DNA of 64,000 nucleotides from Apoderus coryli (taxonomy: Eukaryota; Arthropoda; Insecta; Coleoptera; Attelabidae): the NCBI GenBank assembly GCA_911728435.2, contig OU452204.1:11904001-11968000 (forward strand), given 5' to 3'. Every line of letters begins with the position of its first letter. Within the stretch, counting starts at the first letter, position 1. Of this stretch, positions 62,657-64,000 are shown one piece after another. A program made the position numbers and the translations under genes. The notes under the pieces were generated by a model that ran no database searches, was not told where the DNA came from, and saw nothing but the letters and a program-made list of their open reading frames with translations.

Positions 62657-63122
62657 AGCACTCAAGATGCCTAAAAAAGAAAACTCATCCAATATTCCGA
62701 AGGAAATATGCAAGCTGCTTTGCATGCAATAAGCGAAGAAAATATAGCAGTTACAACTGCCTGCACAAAACATTTAGAGCACCAAGAACGTCCAGTCGGA
62801 AATAGATTGTCAGGCAAAGCTTTAGACAAGTGTCGTCAAGTTGGAGTTGCTAAGTTCCCAAATTGAACAGAAACTTGTGGAATGAGTATTGGAAATGGCA
62901 TCTAAGGGGTTTCCTATCAACAGAGAAAAACTCTTGTATTCCGTACAAAAATTAGTAGAAAATTTTAATATCAAGACTCTCATCACAAATAATGTTCCTG
63001 GCAGCAGCAAGTGGTGCTCATTTTTAAAGAGACAATCTGAGGTAAGCCAGAAACAGAGCGAGGGCCGCAGTCTCAGAGCCACAACGTATCAGTTTATGCC
63101 ACTATCCGAATTAAACTTCTAA
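62657..63122 (+). pseudogene. pogo/Tigger-like transposase, N-terminal fragment
   Basis: Across frameshifts the plus strand reads AALHAISEENIAVTTACTKHL (the psq-type helix-turn-helix start, about 62709-62780) and then from 62889 MASKGFPINREKLLYSVQKL...NNVPGSSKWCSFLKR, which matches the CENP-B-type DNA-binding domain (GxP....L........PGxxWF.SFLKRxP). The Trp-Phe is changed to Trp-Cys and a base change breaks the join between halves. The frame stops at 63120 with no DDE catalytic domain. It could be a DNA-binding-only remnant; the broken frame argues against a working gene. Confidence 0.75.
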
Positions 63123-63729
63123 ACTAGCAAAAATGGACTTAACGGAGAAAATAAATAATCCTGCATTGAAACATATTTTGATTATGATTCTAACACTATA
63201 TTCTGTGAAATATATATACCCTTATTATATGTTGACCACATATAGGATAATAAATATATAAACGTCAAAATAATAATTGTGTGTAAAACCCCTACTTGGT
63301 TGCATTTACACATTTTGTTTTACTAATATTTCTCACCTAATCAAATAAAGCCGAACTAATATATTCACATAAAAGAAAAAAAAAAGCTAAAGCATACGAA
63401 AAACGATATTTTATCGCAAATAAAAAGAAGTAAAATTAGCATAATGGGGGTCATTTGAATTGGTTCCGCTCCATTAAAACAAATAATAGACAACAATGAA
63501 AAGAACATGAAAAAATAAAGAATTTGGTTGGGAAATTTCAAAAGAGCGCCTTTTCGTGTTGGATCAGATAAAAACAAAAGCAAATCGGGCGATACAAAAC
63601 ACACAAGGCACTCACTAACACAATGGTGGGTATGGGACAAGACAAAGCCGATCTGATTTCATTTACACTTCAATATTCGCAAAAAAAAATACTATCGCAA
63701 ACTTACAATCTTTTTATTTTAAAGCTGTT

Positions 63730-64000
63730 GTTTATACAGGGACCACGGCAATTTCGAAACTTTTGAGTAAAAAGTTTAGGTTGGTTATTTAAATAATATA
63801 TACAGAATGGTCCAGAATATGTGGGTAATCTCTCGGATTGGGCTACGTTCATAAAACAGAAGGGTATAAGTTCATATAAAGTTTTGTCGAATCGGCTTTC
63901 GCTACAGAGCTAAGAGCTGAAATGCAGTTTTTTAATGATAACTTTTGAACCGCCTCGTATAAATTAATGCAATTTCAGTATAATTGACGTTAGATAGGGA
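63730..64000. repeat. Probable dispersed repeat running off the window
   Basis: ATACAGGGACCACGGCAATT starts a non-AT-rich stretch with AACAGAAGGGTATAAGTTC and GCTACAGAGCTAAGAGCTG. I associate this with interspersed insect repeats, but the element is cut by the window end and cannot be classified. Confidence 0.35.

Noticed and set aside
1..64000. CRISPR arrays, operons, bacterial promoters or rRNA
   Set aside because: Nothing of the kind was seen; the spliced gene and element types are eukaryotic.

Overview
The window is AT-rich, intron-dominated animal DNA, almost certainly from an insect. The evidence is one very large zinc-finger/homeodomain gene of the insect zfh2 type, plus decayed mariner, Tc1-like, pogo, jockey/CR1-like LINE and tRNA-derived SINE copies typical of insect introns. 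The order cannot be fixed from the sequence.

The only convincing host gene is the zfh2 (ZFHX3/ZFHX4) orthologue on the minus strand. Four coding exons join in frame with canonical GT/AG junctions: 55142-54885 (start codon), 54692-52493, 41300-38203 and 33529-30361. Together they give about 2908 residues with 23 recognisable C2H2-type fingers and four homeodomains. The last exon ends in a strong donor, so at least one C-terminal coding exon must follow. I could not find it between 1 and 30360. The first coding exon begins at an acceptor and carries two tiny upstream ORFs before the start codon, so at least one 5' UTR exon lies above 55175.

Region by region: 1-30340 is downstream intron or 3' flank, holding LINE fragments (about 3.1-3.6, 4.96-5.5 and 26.9-27.4 kb), a mariner relic (5.7-6.3 kb), a tRNA-type SINE (10.7 kb) and a 1.6-kb fold-back element (26.6-28.2 kb). 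30361-55175 holds the zfh2 exons and introns. The 11.2-kb intron between the second and third coding exons holds a MITE (42.3 kb), a Tc1/mariner-type relic (44.1 kb) and further transposase scraps (47.6 and 50.0 kb). 55176-64000 is upstream intron or 5' flank, with SINE/tRNA-like pieces (59.2 and 59.5 kb), an RT fragment (60.7-61.1 kb) and a pogo-type fragment (62.7-63.1 kb).

The most unusual signal is a dispersed family of hammerhead-ribozyme-like motifs: a CTGATGA box, one extra base, a hairpin, GAAAC, two bases, then GTH. Nine copies are recognisable. The best are an inverted pair at 49564-49606 and 49841-49883 inside a zfh2 intron, with paired stems I and II and plausible cleavage triplets. 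Their architecture resembles the minimal hammerheads reported from Penelope-like retroelements, but no reverse transcriptase is present next to them here.
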